Shown: positions 17,996-26,215, counted from the stretch's first letter. The stretch: 64,000 nt of DNA from Pseudomonadota bacterium (GCA_018818835.1 JAHIRD010000159.1:1-64000); one strand, 5' to 3'. Made by a program: numbers and translations. The notes: generated by a model not told the origin, from the sequence alone.

Positions 17996-19210
17996 CTATG
18001 GGGTGAGATCCTTCTTATCGGGGCTCGCCTTTTTTTTGTTTTTGAATCTTAGCAGAAACGCCCGGTAATAGTTCGGGATGAATTCCAGTCCAATGGGTTT
18101 TTCTTTTGCAACCCGAAGCAGCATGTAAAGTCCAAAAACGCCCATGATAATATTGGGCATCCACATTCCAAAATAAGGTGGAAACAAGCTGCTTTTCCCA
18201 CCGGACCACCCAAGTCCCATCAGGGCATAATACGCCAGAAAACAGGCCAGTCCCAAACCAAGCCCCGATGATTTCCGGGAAAAAGCCGACTTCAGCCCCA
18301 TGGGCATGGCCAGAAGTCCCAGGGTAAAACAGGCAAAGGGGATGGAAAATTTTTCATGAAGATCCATGATGGCCGCATTTCTCAACTCGTCACTGATTTT
18401 TGCATCACGGATATATGCCTTAAGTTCGGACACACTCATCTCATCCTGGTCTTTTACGGTGCTGACGGGTTTATTTTTTGCCTTTTCAATGGGGATGGTG
18501 ATGTCATACGTATCAAAACGGATGGTGTTCACCGAAAAGTCCTCGGGTTTTACCCGGATAATCATGCCATCAAACAGCCTCAGGGTAAATGAATCACTGT
18601 TTTCCGGGGTCACGAACCGTTTGCCCCTGGGGGCCACCACCGTGCTTTTATTTTTTTCGTTTCTCGAATCCTCGATAAACACATCCAAAAGCATCTTGTT
18701 TTTCACATCAACCGTGTTCACATAAAAAACAATTCCAGGCAGATGATCATTGAACACCCGTTCTTTGATGGCCGCATCCGCGCTTTGGGACATCATCTCG
18801 GCCACCAGGTCCTTATAGGCGTTTTTACTCCAGGAAAGCCCATAAACACTCAAGCCAAACGTCATGGCAAATCCGATAAGACAAAAAAGAAATACCGGGG
18901 CCATCAGGTGGTATATACTACAACCTCCGGCCTTGATGGCAATGATTTCCTTATCACTGGCCATTTTGAGAAAAGTCAGGAGCACCCCCATCATCACGGA
19001 CATGGGAATGGTGAATTTAAGAAATTCAGGCATGGAATAAATCACCAGAAGACACACAGAGCCAAGACTGACCTTATAGTTGACAACCAGATTGGTGATT
19101 TCAAGAATCTGGGCCAAAAGAAAAATAAAAGACAGAAAACCCAGATTAATCAGAAACGGAGGAATCATTTCCCGGAAGATATATCGATTAATAATTGAAT
19201 TCAGTTTCAT
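17996..19210 (-). CDS. lptF: LptF/LptG-family LPS export permease
   Basis: A 404-residue inner-membrane protein of the YjgP/YjgQ family, transmembrane subunit of the ABC machine that extracts LPS for transport. It has an N-terminal block of three hydrophobic segments (RYIFREMIPPF, then LLVIYSMPEFLKFTIPMS), the family motif DKEIIAIKAGG, a periplasmic beta-jellyroll region (about 120-270) and three C-terminal helices. The N-terminus fits LptF better than LptG, but the split is not certain. Only one of the usual LptF/LptG pair is in this window. Confidence 0.85.
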   Translation of the reverse strand: MKLNSIINRYIFREMIPPFLINLGFLSFIFLLAQILEITNLVVNYKVSLGSVCLLVIYSMPEFLKFTIPMSVMMGVLLTFLKMASDKEIIAIKAGGCSIYHLMAPVFLFCLIGFAMTFGLSVYGLSWSKNAYKDLVAEMMSQSADAAIKERVFNDHLPGIVFYVNTVDVKNKMLLDVFIEDSRNEKNKSTVVAPRGKRFVTPENSDSFTLRLFDGMIIRVKPEDFSVNTIRFDTYDITIPIEKAKNKPVSTVKDQDEMSVSELKAYIRDAKISDELRNAAIMDLHEKFSIPFACFTLGLLAMPMGLKSAFSRKSSGLGLGLACFLAYYALMGLGWSGGKSSLFPPYFGMWMPNIIMGVFGLYMLLRVAKEKPIGLEFIPNYYRAFLLRFKNKKKASPDKKDLTP

Positions 19211-19286
19211 GGTGTATGTGGGAAAACCCCTTTATGGTAAAAATGGACGTCCGTATCGTCCAGACCCAGGTTGATACCCTAATCAT

Positions 19287-19313
19287 CCATCTGTCGACTT
19301 TTTACGAGCTCAT
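19287..19313 (-). repeat. End fragment of the 155-bp MITE-like repeat
   Basis: Twenty-seven bases (CATCTGTCGACTTTTTACGA then GCTCAT) match one end of the 155-bp element in reverse orientation. No other part of the element is adjacent. It lies between the lptF-type gene and the O-methyltransferase. Confidence 0.7.
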
Positions 19314-19355
19314 AAAATAACCCGATAATACCATAAACCCATGTGATGTAAAGAA

Positions 19356-20396
19356 TTAGACAAAAAATCCTTGGTTTGTTGGAATTTTTGAAAAAACAAG
19401 CGCGGAGGATGTCGAGGATAGGTTCAGAACCTTGTGATGAGCAAGACCCAACGGACTCAACATATTACACAGATCTGACGTCATATAGGTTCGTCCGTTG
19501 TATGTGTTCAGCATCATATGAAGATCATAGAGGGCGCCACGGTATCCTGCATCAATGAAAAAATCATGGACCAAAAGGAGGCCTTGTTCAGCAAGTGCCG
19601 GAACCAGACGGGACAGTATCAGCTGAGTTTCATCACGGCCCTGGCAATGGACCACATTGGAGCATAAAACAATGTCAGCCCGGACAGATTCCAGGGCCTG
19701 GTCATCGTCAAGAAAATTGACCGCCTTGAAATCCAGACGATTTAAAAAAGGTTTTATCTCGGGGTTATCCAGGGCCAGGTGAATCACATCAGGCAGATCA
19801 CAAAAAACACCCCGCCAGGATGGATGACGTTTTAAAAATTCCATCAAAAAGGCTCCGGATCCTGCCCCTGCATCCAGAATCAGCCCCCCTTGGCCGGGGT
19901 TGATCCGGTCCCATAACTCCTTTGCCCGGATCCGGGCCACATTGTCCATGGCCCCCAAATAAAGGCCCAATGCAGCCCTGTACTCCTCAGGACTTTTTTC
20001 CATGACATTGTAAACCCGTTTCCCCTGGCAAAGGGTCTGTGAAAGATTCTGCCAGGATTCAACCATTTTTTTTTCAAAAACCAGGGCATCGCCCTGATAG
20101 GAATCAGCTGTTTTAATTAGAAACTGCTTTGAAAAATCAGAAAGACCCAAAAAGCCATTCTCTTTGTCAAGAAAACCCAGATGGCATAACACATCAAGAA
20201 AACGAAGACCGTAAGCCCTGTCCATACCCGTTTTTCGGCAGATGTCCTCGGCATGGCCCGGCCCATGTTCCAGGGCATCAAAAATGCCCAGTTCATGGGC
20301 GATTAGAAGCACACAGCTGATTCGGTAGGATGTTAAAAGATCCTGGAAATCACGAAAGGTTCCATGGCTTTCACTGATGGAATTTATTGAATTCAT
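19356..20396 (-). CDS. SAM-dependent O-methyltransferase, BzaC-like candidate
   Basis: A 346-residue class I methyltransferase of the plant-type/hydroxyindole O-methyltransferase family. An N-terminal winged-helix dimerisation domain (about 20-105) is followed by the SAM-binding motif LDAGAGSG and the family block LCSNVVHCQGRDE, with HDFF as the late acidic/His motif. The start at 20396 has an AGGTGGTG ribosome site. It is the third gene after a cobalamin riboswitch, behind bzaF-like and cobT. BzaC enzymes O-methylate 5-hydroxybenzimidazole to 5-methoxybenzimidazole and belong to this methyltransferase class, so that assignment follows from context. Family certain, substrate inferred. Confidence 0.75.
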   Translation of the reverse strand: MNSINSISESHGTFRDFQDLLTSYRISCVLLIAHELGIFDALEHGPGHAEDICRKTGMDRAYGLRFLDVLCHLGFLDKENGFLGLSDFSKQFLIKTADSYQGDALVFEKKMVESWQNLSQTLCQGKRVYNVMEKSPEEYRAALGLYLGAMDNVARIRAKELWDRINPGQGGLILDAGAGSGAFLMEFLKRHPSWRGVFCDLPDVIHLALDNPEIKPFLNRLDFKAVNFLDDDQALESVRADIVLCSNVVHCQGRDETQLILSRLVPALAEQGLLLVHDFFIDAGYRGALYDLHMMLNTYNGRTYMTSDLCNMLSPLGLAHHKVLNLSSTSSALVFSKIPTNQGFFV

Positions 20397-20450
20397 ATTT
20401 TTTCACCACCTGTTCCCTTCGATCACTTAAGAACATAGCGCGCTTATTCG

Positions 20451-20498
20451 TCGTATGGGACTTATGGGACCAATAGGACCTATGGGACGTATGTGTCC
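20451..20498. repeat. Short GTCC-type tandem array between cobT and the methyltransferase
   Basis: About five imperfect units of 9-10 bases (TATGGGACN on the plus strand, GTCCCATA on the minus) start directly after the cobT stop codon. Same style as the arrays at 25731-25817 and 33721-33990 but with a different unit sequence. Confidence 0.7.
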
Positions 20499-21560
20499 TT
20501 AAGCATTTGCGTTGACGATTCCGACTTCTTCGAAGGTCTTGATTTCGGCAAGAACACGGGTGGCGGCGTCCAGAAGTTCCATGGCAATGGCGGCACCGGT
20601 TCCCTCGCCCAGTCGAAAGCCCAGGTCCACAAGGGGGGCAAGACCCAGTCGTTCATGCATGAAGCGGTGTCCGGCTTCCACGGATCTGTGGCTTGAAAAA
20701 AGATAGTCCTTTGCACCGGGTGCAAGCTCACAAGCCACCAGGGCTCCGGCAGTGGATATCAAGCCGTCACACACAACAGGTATACCGTGTTTGGCAGCAC
20801 CGATCACAAGACCGGCAAGACCTCCGATTTCAAAGCCACCCACCTTGGACAAAACATCCAGGGCATCATGGGGATCGGGTTTATGAAGGACAAGGGACTG
20901 TTCGATCACTCTGATCTTGTTCACGAGTGCGTCATCCCCGATGCCCGTCCCACGGCCTGTGAGGGTATTTACCGGAAGACCGGAAAATGCCGCGATAATG
21001 GCCGTTGAGGGTGTGGTGTTTCCAATGCCCATATCACCGGTACCCAGCATATCCATACCGCCATCGGCCACAAGTTGATCCACAATTTCAATGCCCGCCT
21101 CGATGCTACGAATGGCTTCCTCGCGGCTCATGGCGGGTTCCTTGGCAAAATTCCGGGTCCCTTTGGCCACCTTTTTATGAAAAATGGGGAGCTCGGGATC
21201 AAAATCAAAATTCACACCCAAATCAGCCACATGGACTTGTGCCCCGGCATGACGGGCAAGCACGCTGATGGATGCTCCGCCCCCCACAAAATTAAATACC
21301 ATCTGGGCTGTCACTTCCTGGGGAAACAGACTGACACCTTCGGCCACCACGCCATGGTCTCCGGCACAGGTGACCACGATCTTTCTATTCAGCCGAACAT
21401 CAAGGGTACCGGCTATGGCTGCAAGGCGGGCTGACAAGGGCTCGAGAATACCTAAACTGCCTGCAGGGCGGGCCTGATTGGCAAGTCGGTCCATGGCTTT
21501 TTCATATACGCCCTGGTCCGGCGCTTTGATTGATTGAATCGCTTTATTGAGTATCTTCAT
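20499..21560 (-). CDS. cobT: Nicotinate-nucleotide:benzimidazole phosphoribosyltransferase
   Basis: A 353-residue enzyme that activates the lower-ligand base of cobamides by transferring ribose phosphate from nicotinate mononucleotide. Family blocks present: GDHGVVAEGVS, GTGDMGIGNTTPS, SSHRSVEAGH, and the C-terminal GEGTGAA containing the catalytic Glu. Length equals Salmonella CobT (356). A strong AGGAGGT ribosome site precedes ATG 21560. It sits between the bzaF-like gene and an O-methyltransferase, so its natural base is probably 5-hydroxy- or 5-methoxybenzimidazole. Confidence 0.94.
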   Translation of the reverse strand: MKILNKAIQSIKAPDQGVYEKAMDRLANQARPAGSLGILEPLSARLAAIAGTLDVRLNRKIVVTCAGDHGVVAEGVSLFPQEVTAQMVFNFVGGGASISVLARHAGAQVHVADLGVNFDFDPELPIFHKKVAKGTRNFAKEPAMSREEAIRSIEAGIEIVDQLVADGGMDMLGTGDMGIGNTTPSTAIIAAFSGLPVNTLTGRGTGIGDDALVNKIRVIEQSLVLHKPDPHDALDVLSKVGGFEIGGLAGLVIGAAKHGIPVVCDGLISTAGALVACELAPGAKDYLFSSHRSVEAGHRFMHERLGLAPLVDLGFRLGEGTGAAIAMELLDAATRVLAEIKTFEEVGIVNANA

Positions 21561-21606
21561 ATGAGTTACCTCCTGATCATCCGCCGCAATAGCAGCAGTA
21601 TTTTTC

Positions 21607-21646
21607 GCATAAGCATTTCCAGATTCCTGCCTGGGAATGCTTATGC
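21607..21646. other. Hairpin in the bzaF-cobT gap
   Basis: A 16-bp inverted repeat with one mismatch (GCATAAGCATTTCCAG at 21607-21622, CTGGGAATGCTTATGC at 21631-21646) lies just upstream of the cobT ribosome site. No T run follows it on the minus strand, so it is more likely an mRNA stabiliser or processing site than a terminator. Confidence 0.5.
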
Positions 21647-21700
21647 ATATTCTGTTTAAGCAACGGTTTTCGTTTTCTGTTCCTTGGAGCAGACTGACAT

Positions 21701-21855
21701 TTGATGAACTCGTAAAAAATCGACAGATGGCTATGGAAAAAGGTCCATAGGCAAGGCATAGTGTTTGGCCGGGCGTGAAGGCATACTTGTTCGTATGTCG
21801 AACGTCCGGCTAAACACTATAACGCCGCATATGGGACTTTTTACGACGCCATCAA
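21701..21855 (+). repeat. 155-bp MITE-like palindromic repeat, full copy 1
   Basis: One of three full copies, each exactly 155 bp. Ends are imperfect inverted repeats (TTGATGAACTCGTAAAAA / TTGATGGCGTCGTAAAAA, 3 mismatches in the outer 21 bp). The interior is also largely self-complementary, with an inner CTATGG/CCATAG hairpin. There is no internal gene. Its right end supplies the TGA stop codon of the bzaF-like gene. No target-site duplication is evident. Confidence 0.85.
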
Positions 21856-23207
21856 ATTTTATCTTTGCCAATATCCTGGCTGAAAATTTTATCTTTGCCA
21901 ATATCCTGGCTGAATACCTGCATGCCCTTTTTCATGGCACAGAAATCTCCGCACATGGTGCAGGTTTCCTGGGCTTCGGGCATACGGCTTTCCCGGATGG
22001 CCTTGGCCGTTTCCGGAAACATCAGATATTTTTCAAGATCATCCCAACGCATATCCCGTCTGGCCATGGCAGCCTGTTTTTCATTTTCCCTGCGGTCAGG
22101 GTATTTGGCCACATCCCCGATCCGGACGGCAAGTCGGGTGGTTCTCACCCCTTCCCTCACATCCGCCTCATTGGGCAGGGCCAGATGTTCGGAGGGGGTG
22201 ATGTAGCAGACCAGATCAGCACCATAGCGAGCCGAATTTGCCGCCCCAATGGCTGAAACCACATGGTCATACCCGGCACCGGTATCCAGGGGCAAGGGTC
22301 CGAGAACATAATAGGGGGCGTTTCCACTCATGCGTTTTTCAAGCATAATATTACCCTCAATTTCATCCAAAGGAACATGGCCCGGGCCTTCCACCATCAT
22401 CTGGCAGCCCATGTTTCTGCCCAACTCAGCCAATTCGCAATTGATGATCATCTCAGCCATCTGAGCCCTGTCGTGACTGTCATGAATGGCACCGGCCCGA
22501 ATGCCGTTGCCAAGCGAAAGCACAGCATCGTATTTTTTCATCAGGGCGCAGACCCTGTCAAACTGCTCATAAAGAGGATTTTCCCGCTTGTTCTGATCCA
22601 TCCAGGCCACCATGAAGGTTCCGCCTTTGGACACAAGCCCCCCGTAACGGTAACCCTGTTTCCGAAGCCGTTCAATGGTGTAAAGATTGATCCCGCAGTG
22701 AATGGCCATAAAGCTTAAGCCGTCATCCAACTGGCGTTCGATCAATTCAAAAAGATATTCCGGGTCCAGTTTGGACGGGTTTTTGTATTTTTTAGCGGCA
22801 TCGCTGAACGCCTGGTAAAGAGGTACATTACCTACCGGGAGATTGGAATGGGCAAGAACCGCCCGTCGAATGGCATCCAGGTCACCACCAGCGGAAAGTT
22901 CCATCAGGGTATCGGCACCCTCTTCTTCGGCGGCTATGGCTTTTCTTATTTCCGCATCCACATCGCAGATATCCGAGGACGTTCCAATGGATGCATTAAC
23001 CTTGGTCCTTAGTCCTGTCCCGATTCCCACAATCTTCTGTAAGGGGCGTCTGGGGTTATTGGCGATCACGATTTCACCCTTGGCCACGTAGTCACGAATG
23101 ATCTCCGCATTCATGGTTTCATCCAGGGCCACCTGCTTCATTTGGGGTGTGATGATGCCATCTCTGGCAAGTTCGAGTTGGGTTTTCATAGTCTGTTCCT
23201 TATTCAT
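21852..23207 (-). CDS. bzaF: ThiC-family 5-hydroxybenzimidazole synthase candidate
   Basis: A 451-residue radical-SAM enzyme of the ThiC family. ThiC makes the thiamin pyrimidine from aminoimidazole ribotide, and its paralogue BzaF makes 5-hydroxybenzimidazole from the same substrate in anaerobes. Seen: MVEGPGHVP, PLDTGAGYDHVVSAIGAA, CYITPSEHLALP, and a C-terminal cluster motif CTMCGDFC spaced C-x2-C-x3-C instead of the usual C-x2-C-x4-C. The cobalamin riboswitch upstream and cobT downstream strongly favour BzaF over thiamin synthesis. A second ATG (21 bp in) has its own AAGGA. The last 20 residues are a 10-residue tandem duplication, and the stop comes from an adjoining MITE. If a thiamin ThiC is absent elsewhere, dual use is possible. 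Confidence 0.82.
   Translation of the reverse strand: MNKEQTMKTQLELARDGIITPQMKQVALDETMNAEIIRDYVAKGEIVIANNPRRPLQKIVGIGTGLRTKVNASIGTSSDICDVDAEIRKAIAAEEEGADTLMELSAGGDLDAIRRAVLAHSNLPVGNVPLYQAFSDAAKKYKNPSKLDPEYLFELIERQLDDGLSFMAIHCGINLYTIERLRKQGYRYGGLVSKGGTFMVAWMDQNKRENPLYEQFDRVCALMKKYDAVLSLGNGIRAGAIHDSHDRAQMAEMIINCELAELGRNMGCQMMVEGPGHVPLDEIEGNIMLEKRMSGNAPYYVLGPLPLDTGAGYDHVVSAIGAANSARYGADLVCYITPSEHLALPNEADVREGVRTTRLAVRIGDVAKYPDRRENEKQAAMARRDMRWDDLEKYLMFPETAKAIRESRMPEAQETCTMCGDFCAMKKGMQVFSQDIGKDKIFSQDIGKDKI
21854..21913. repeat. 30-bp tandem duplication at the 3' end of bzaF-like gene
   Basis: Two perfect 30-bp copies (21854-21883 and 21884-21913) encode the doubled FSQDIGKDKI at the C-terminus. 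The duplication abuts the MITE copy, suggesting both came from one insertion or repair event. Confidence 0.9.
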
Positions 23208-23222
23208 TTTTCACGCCTTCCG

Positions 23223-23270
23223 AAAACAAAAAGGGCTCCGGAAGGATGAATATCCTTCTCAGAACCCTTT
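23223..23270 (-). terminator. Riboswitch expression platform: terminator overlapping the ribosome-site stem
   Basis: On the minus strand an 18-bp stem with one bulge (arms 23252-23270 and 23230-23247, loop GAAT) is followed by TTTTTGTTTT, a strong rho-independent terminator just upstream of bzaF. The CCTTCCG at its end can instead pair with CGGAAGG at 23222-23216, which is the Shine-Dalgarno of the first ATG. Both folds would lower expression when cobalamin is bound. Confidence 0.75.
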
Positions 23271-23284
23271 ACCTTCAAGCTCCA

Positions 23285-23452
23285 TACAAACACATTTAAG
23301 CACGTCTTCTGACTTCCGGTATTTCCCCTTGCACCTTCCCAATGCCAGAAGCATAAGTGGCTGCCCATGATCATGGGCTTTGCAGGTTATCACCCGGTTA
23401 CAGCGGCGGGTCCGTCACGGAATTGCACCGTGTTCCGTATACTTTAATGTTA
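23285..23452 (-). promoter_or_regulatory. Cobalamin riboswitch aptamer
   Basis: Read on the minus strand, the region has the B12-box features: a CACGGTGCAATTCCGTGACG segment, GGACCCGCCGCTGTAA, GCCACTT, GGGAAGG, and the closing GTCAGAAGACGTGC. Order and spacing match the cobalamin class. It lies upstream of the bzaF-like gene with a terminator between them, so it should turn the bzaF-cobT-methyltransferase unit off when cobamide is plentiful. This is the main reason the ThiC-like gene is assigned to cobamide rather than thiamin synthesis. Confidence 0.92.
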
Positions 23453-23510
23453 TAGATTAACATTTACAAAAACAAATTATCACATACAAAAAAGAAATCC
23501 ATTCGTCAAG

Positions 23511-24293
23511 TCATTCCTTAAACGTATGAATTTGAAACGTCCGGGTTTCATGGTCAATGTCCCCGGACCTTTTTTTCAGATAGGTGCGTTCCATAAAGGT
23601 AACCCTGTTGAATGAATCCACAAGAACGAGGGCAGACGATCGGGTTCCATAGGTTTCACTGTTAATAAACATGGGTGCAAGCAATCGTTCCCATTCAATC
23701 CCCACGCCGGTCTCAGGAAGGTCTTCATCCCTTGGGCAGCGTGAATCCTTCAACAAATCAAAAAGGGGCTCCGTGGGAATATCCCTCCCGGAAGAAACAA
23801 TCTTTGCAAATTCACGCTTGCCCTTTTCAACTTTGGGCCAGGGCGTGCCCAGGAACGCATTGCTGAGCCCATAGGTCCCAGATTTAATGGATGTGACATG
23901 TTGTCCCATATTTGAATAGTAATATAGCCCATGGCTGTCTCCGGCAAGAAGGTTGAAGCCGTTGTAATTCAATCCTTTTTTACGAATGGTTTCAAGATAA
24001 TCTAAAGGCCCTGTATCCCCTTGAAGATAGTCGCTCACAAGAAGGCCACGTGATGGGGCCTGGGCCTTGACCATGGATGGAGCCCTGAAATTGGTAATGG
24101 CTGCAAACTTTCCATTTCGATTTATGCCAAGCCACGTCCCAAGGCTCTGCCCGTCCCTGCCACCAAGGATGTCCGGCAGATCCGTCCAGAAATCAAGGGG
24201 CTGTGTGGGGCGATTATAAAATTCATCTCTGTTTGCGGCGATTATCAGCCTATAATCAGGATGGTTCATGTATGAAAACAGGATCAGGCACAT
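23511..24293 (-). CDS. NRDE/TANGO2-family protein
   Basis: A 260-residue protein of the NRDE (TANGO2) family. The N-terminal signature is clear: it begins MCLILF with Cys2, followed by AANRDEFYNRP, LGGRDGQSLGTWLGI and AAITNFR. Cys2 as the first residue after Met recalls N-terminal-nucleophile hydrolases, but no activity is established; eukaryotic TANGO2 has been linked to heme trafficking and lipid metabolism. The ribosome site is weak. It reads toward the riboswitch but ends before it and is probably a separate unit. Confidence 0.85.
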   Translation of the reverse strand: MCLILFSYMNHPDYRLIIAANRDEFYNRPTQPLDFWTDLPDILGGRDGQSLGTWLGINRNGKFAAITNFRAPSMVKAQAPSRGLLVSDYLQGDTGPLDYLETIRKKGLNYNGFNLLAGDSHGLYYYSNMGQHVTSIKSGTYGLSNAFLGTPWPKVEKGKREFAKIVSSGRDIPTEPLFDLLKDSRCPRDEDLPETGVGIEWERLLAPMFINSETYGTRSSALVLVDSFNRVTFMERTYLKKRSGDIDHETRTFQIHTFKE

Positions 24294-24400
24294 ATCTTAT
24301 CGTTGTATTTTATTAAGGTATTTGTTATTCTTCATATTTAACAGATTTTTTAATGATAACAAAGGTTTTATATATAATTTCCAACCAAGGAGGGTTCAAT

Positions 24401-25687
24401 ATGAGAAACGTTGTCGTCGTTAGCGGTTCAAGAACAGCGGTCGGCGCCTTTGGCGGTGGCCTGAAAAGTGTTGAGGTAATTGATCTTGGCGCTGCGGTTA
24501 TGAAAGAAACGTTAAAAAAAATCAATCTGCGTCCCCAGGTGAGTGCCGAAATGAAAGCCATTTCACCGGATGCGCTTAAAGATCAGGGCCTTATCGAGCT
24601 GGAAAGCAAAGCCCAGGACTGGAATGATTCTGCCACCCCCATCGTAGTTGATGAAGTGATCATGGGGAATGTCCTCCAGGCAGGCAAGGGTCAGAACACC
24701 TGCCGCCAGGCCATGATCAAAGCCGGTTTTCCCAAAGAGACCCCTGCCTATACGATTAATAAAATCTGCGGATCAGGACTGAAAGCCATTGCCATAGCCG
24801 CGTCCACCATTATGTCCGGAGAAGCGGATGTGATTCTCGCAGGTGGCCAGGAAAGCATGAGCAACGCACCCATGGCTCTTCTCAGTGCACGCTGGGGACA
24901 CCGCATGGAACTCACCGGCGTGGGTCAGGTCCACGACCTGATGGTTTATGACGGTCTGTATGAAATCTTTTATGGGTATCATATGGGAATTACCGCTGAA
25001 AACATTGTGGCCAAATACGGCATCTCACGTGAAGAACAAGATCAACTGGCCCTTATGAGCCATCAGCGTGCCATGGCAGGAATCAAGAACGGAATTTTCA
25101 AGGATGAAATCGTGGATATCGTGATCAAATCCAGAAAAGGTGACACTGTGTTCAACATTGATGAACGTCCCATGGAAACCAGCATTGAAAAATTGGCTGC
25201 CATGAGACCCGCCTTTACAAAAGACGGATCCGTCACTGCCGGTAATGCATCGGGCATAAACGACGGCGCAGCAGCGGTTCTTCTAATGACAGAAGAAAAA
25301 GCCAAAGAACTGGGCCTTGAGGTGATCGTCAAAATTAAAGCCTTTGGCAGCGGCGGTCTTGATCCTGCGTATATGGGCCTTGGTCCTGTTCCTGCTGTTC
25401 GAAAAATTCTCAAACGAACCGGCATGTCCATCAATGACATGGACATGATCGAACTCAACGAAGCATTCGCTTCCCAGGCCATCGGCTGCATGAAAGAGCT
25501 CAATATACCTGTGGAAAAACCCAATGAACTGGGCAGCGGAATATCCCTGGGTCATCCCATTGGCTGCACCGGAGCCAGACAGATGGTCACAGGCATGTAC
25601 CAGATGAAACGCAAAGGATACGCAACCGGCCTGATCTCCATGTGCATCGGCGGTGGTATGGGCATGGGCATGATCATCGAACGATAA
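24401..25687 (+). CDS. Acetyl-CoA acetyltransferase (thiolase)
   Basis: A 428-residue thiolase that condenses or cleaves acetoacetyl-CoA or 3-ketoacyl-CoA. The acyl-accepting Cys is in NKICGSGLKA, the catalytic His in GHPIGCTGAR and the second Cys in CIGGGMGMGM. The start is ATG 24401 behind an AGGAGGG site; the open frame extends 16 codons further but has no ribosome site. About 35 extra residues (RPQVSAEMKAIS to SKAQDWNDSATP) split the segment before VDEVIMGNVLQAG compared with typical 390-residue thiolases. It stands alone and is followed by a strong terminator. Confidence 0.92.
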   Translation: MRNVVVVSGSRTAVGAFGGGLKSVEVIDLGAAVMKETLKKINLRPQVSAEMKAISPDALKDQGLIELESKAQDWNDSATPIVVDEVIMGNVLQAGKGQNTCRQAMIKAGFPKETPAYTINKICGSGLKAIAIAASTIMSGEADVILAGGQESMSNAPMALLSARWGHRMELTGVGQVHDLMVYDGLYEIFYGYHMGITAENIVAKYGISREEQDQLALMSHQRAMAGIKNGIFKDEIVDIVIKSRKGDTVFNIDERPMETSIEKLAAMRPAFTKDGSVTAGNASGINDGAAAVLLMTEEKAKELGLEVIVKIKAFGSGGLDPAYMGLGPVPAVRKILKRTGMSINDMDMIELNEAFASQAIGCMKELNIPVEKPNELGSGISLGHPIGCTGARQMVTGMYQMKRKGYATGLISMCIGGGMGMGMIIER

Positions 25688-25697
25688 TGCTTTTCCA

Positions 25698-25725
25698 AAA
25701 ACCGGGGAAACCCTTCCCCGGTTTT
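25698..25725 (+). terminator. Intrinsic terminator of the thiolase gene
   Basis: A perfect 12-bp inverted repeat (AAAACCGGGGAA at 25698-25709, TTCCCCGGTTTT at 25714-25725) with a 4-base loop lies 10 bp after the stop codon. The stem ends in TTTT. Confidence 0.85.
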
Positions 25726-25730
25726 ACCCC

Positions 25731-25817
25731 GTCCACCAAGTCCACTCTGTCCACCAAGTCCACTCTGTCCACAATGTCCACTCAAGTCCACTCAGTCCAC
25801 AATGTCCACTTAAGTCC
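25731..25817. repeat. GTCCAC tandem array
   Basis: Ten head-to-tail units of 9-10 bases beginning GTCCAC (GTCCACCAA, GTCCACTCT, GTCCACAAT and variants) follow the thiolase terminator. Not coding: no start or ribosome site. Related in style to the arrays at 20451 and 33721-33990. Confidence 0.88.
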
Positions 25818-26033
25818 ACCCACAAAACACCCAGGCAAACCCTCACATAAACAATTAACATCATATGTTATTTTATCATCTTTAACCTATTTCAGGAAAT
25901 CTTAACATTTCCGGAATTTTTCCTTTACTTGGATTAAGGTACTTGTTAAACAAGTAGGGTTCAGATAATACATATTGACTTGAAAGCCTCTGGTTTTTTA
26001 AATTGTGATCAACGGATAAGGAGAACAGTTCAC

Positions 26034-26192
26034 ATGGGTATTGCACAAAAAATTGGTATTCTTATTTTCACCGGAGTTCCCGCCATCATGGGCGGTGGAA
26101 TTATTTACAGCCTTACCCATGGATTTAAAGGGGTCATTGTTTATGAAGTCGTTCTTTATCTGGCTGTATCCATTGTTTGTTTGAAAAAATAG
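26034..26192 (+). CDS. Small membrane protein
   Basis: A 52-residue hydrophobic protein with two probable membrane helices (IGILIFTGVPAIMGGGIIYS and VYEVVLYLAVSIVCL) separated by a short loop. The start at 26034 is chosen because AAGGAGAAC precedes it; the open frame runs upstream without a ribosome site. No family recognised. It lies before an AI-2E-type transporter gene but a probable terminator separates them. Confidence 0.65.
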   Translation: MGIAQKIGILIFTGVPAIMGGGIIYSLTHGFKGVIVYEVVLYLAVSIVCLKK

Positions 26193-26215
26193 TGATCCGC
26201 TGAATATGTTCCTTT

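Noticed and set aside
21852-23207. Assignment of the ThiC-family gene to thiamin biosynthesis
   Set aside because: The upstream riboswitch is of the cobalamin rather than TPP type and cobT follows, so a benzimidazole role is favoured, though not proven.
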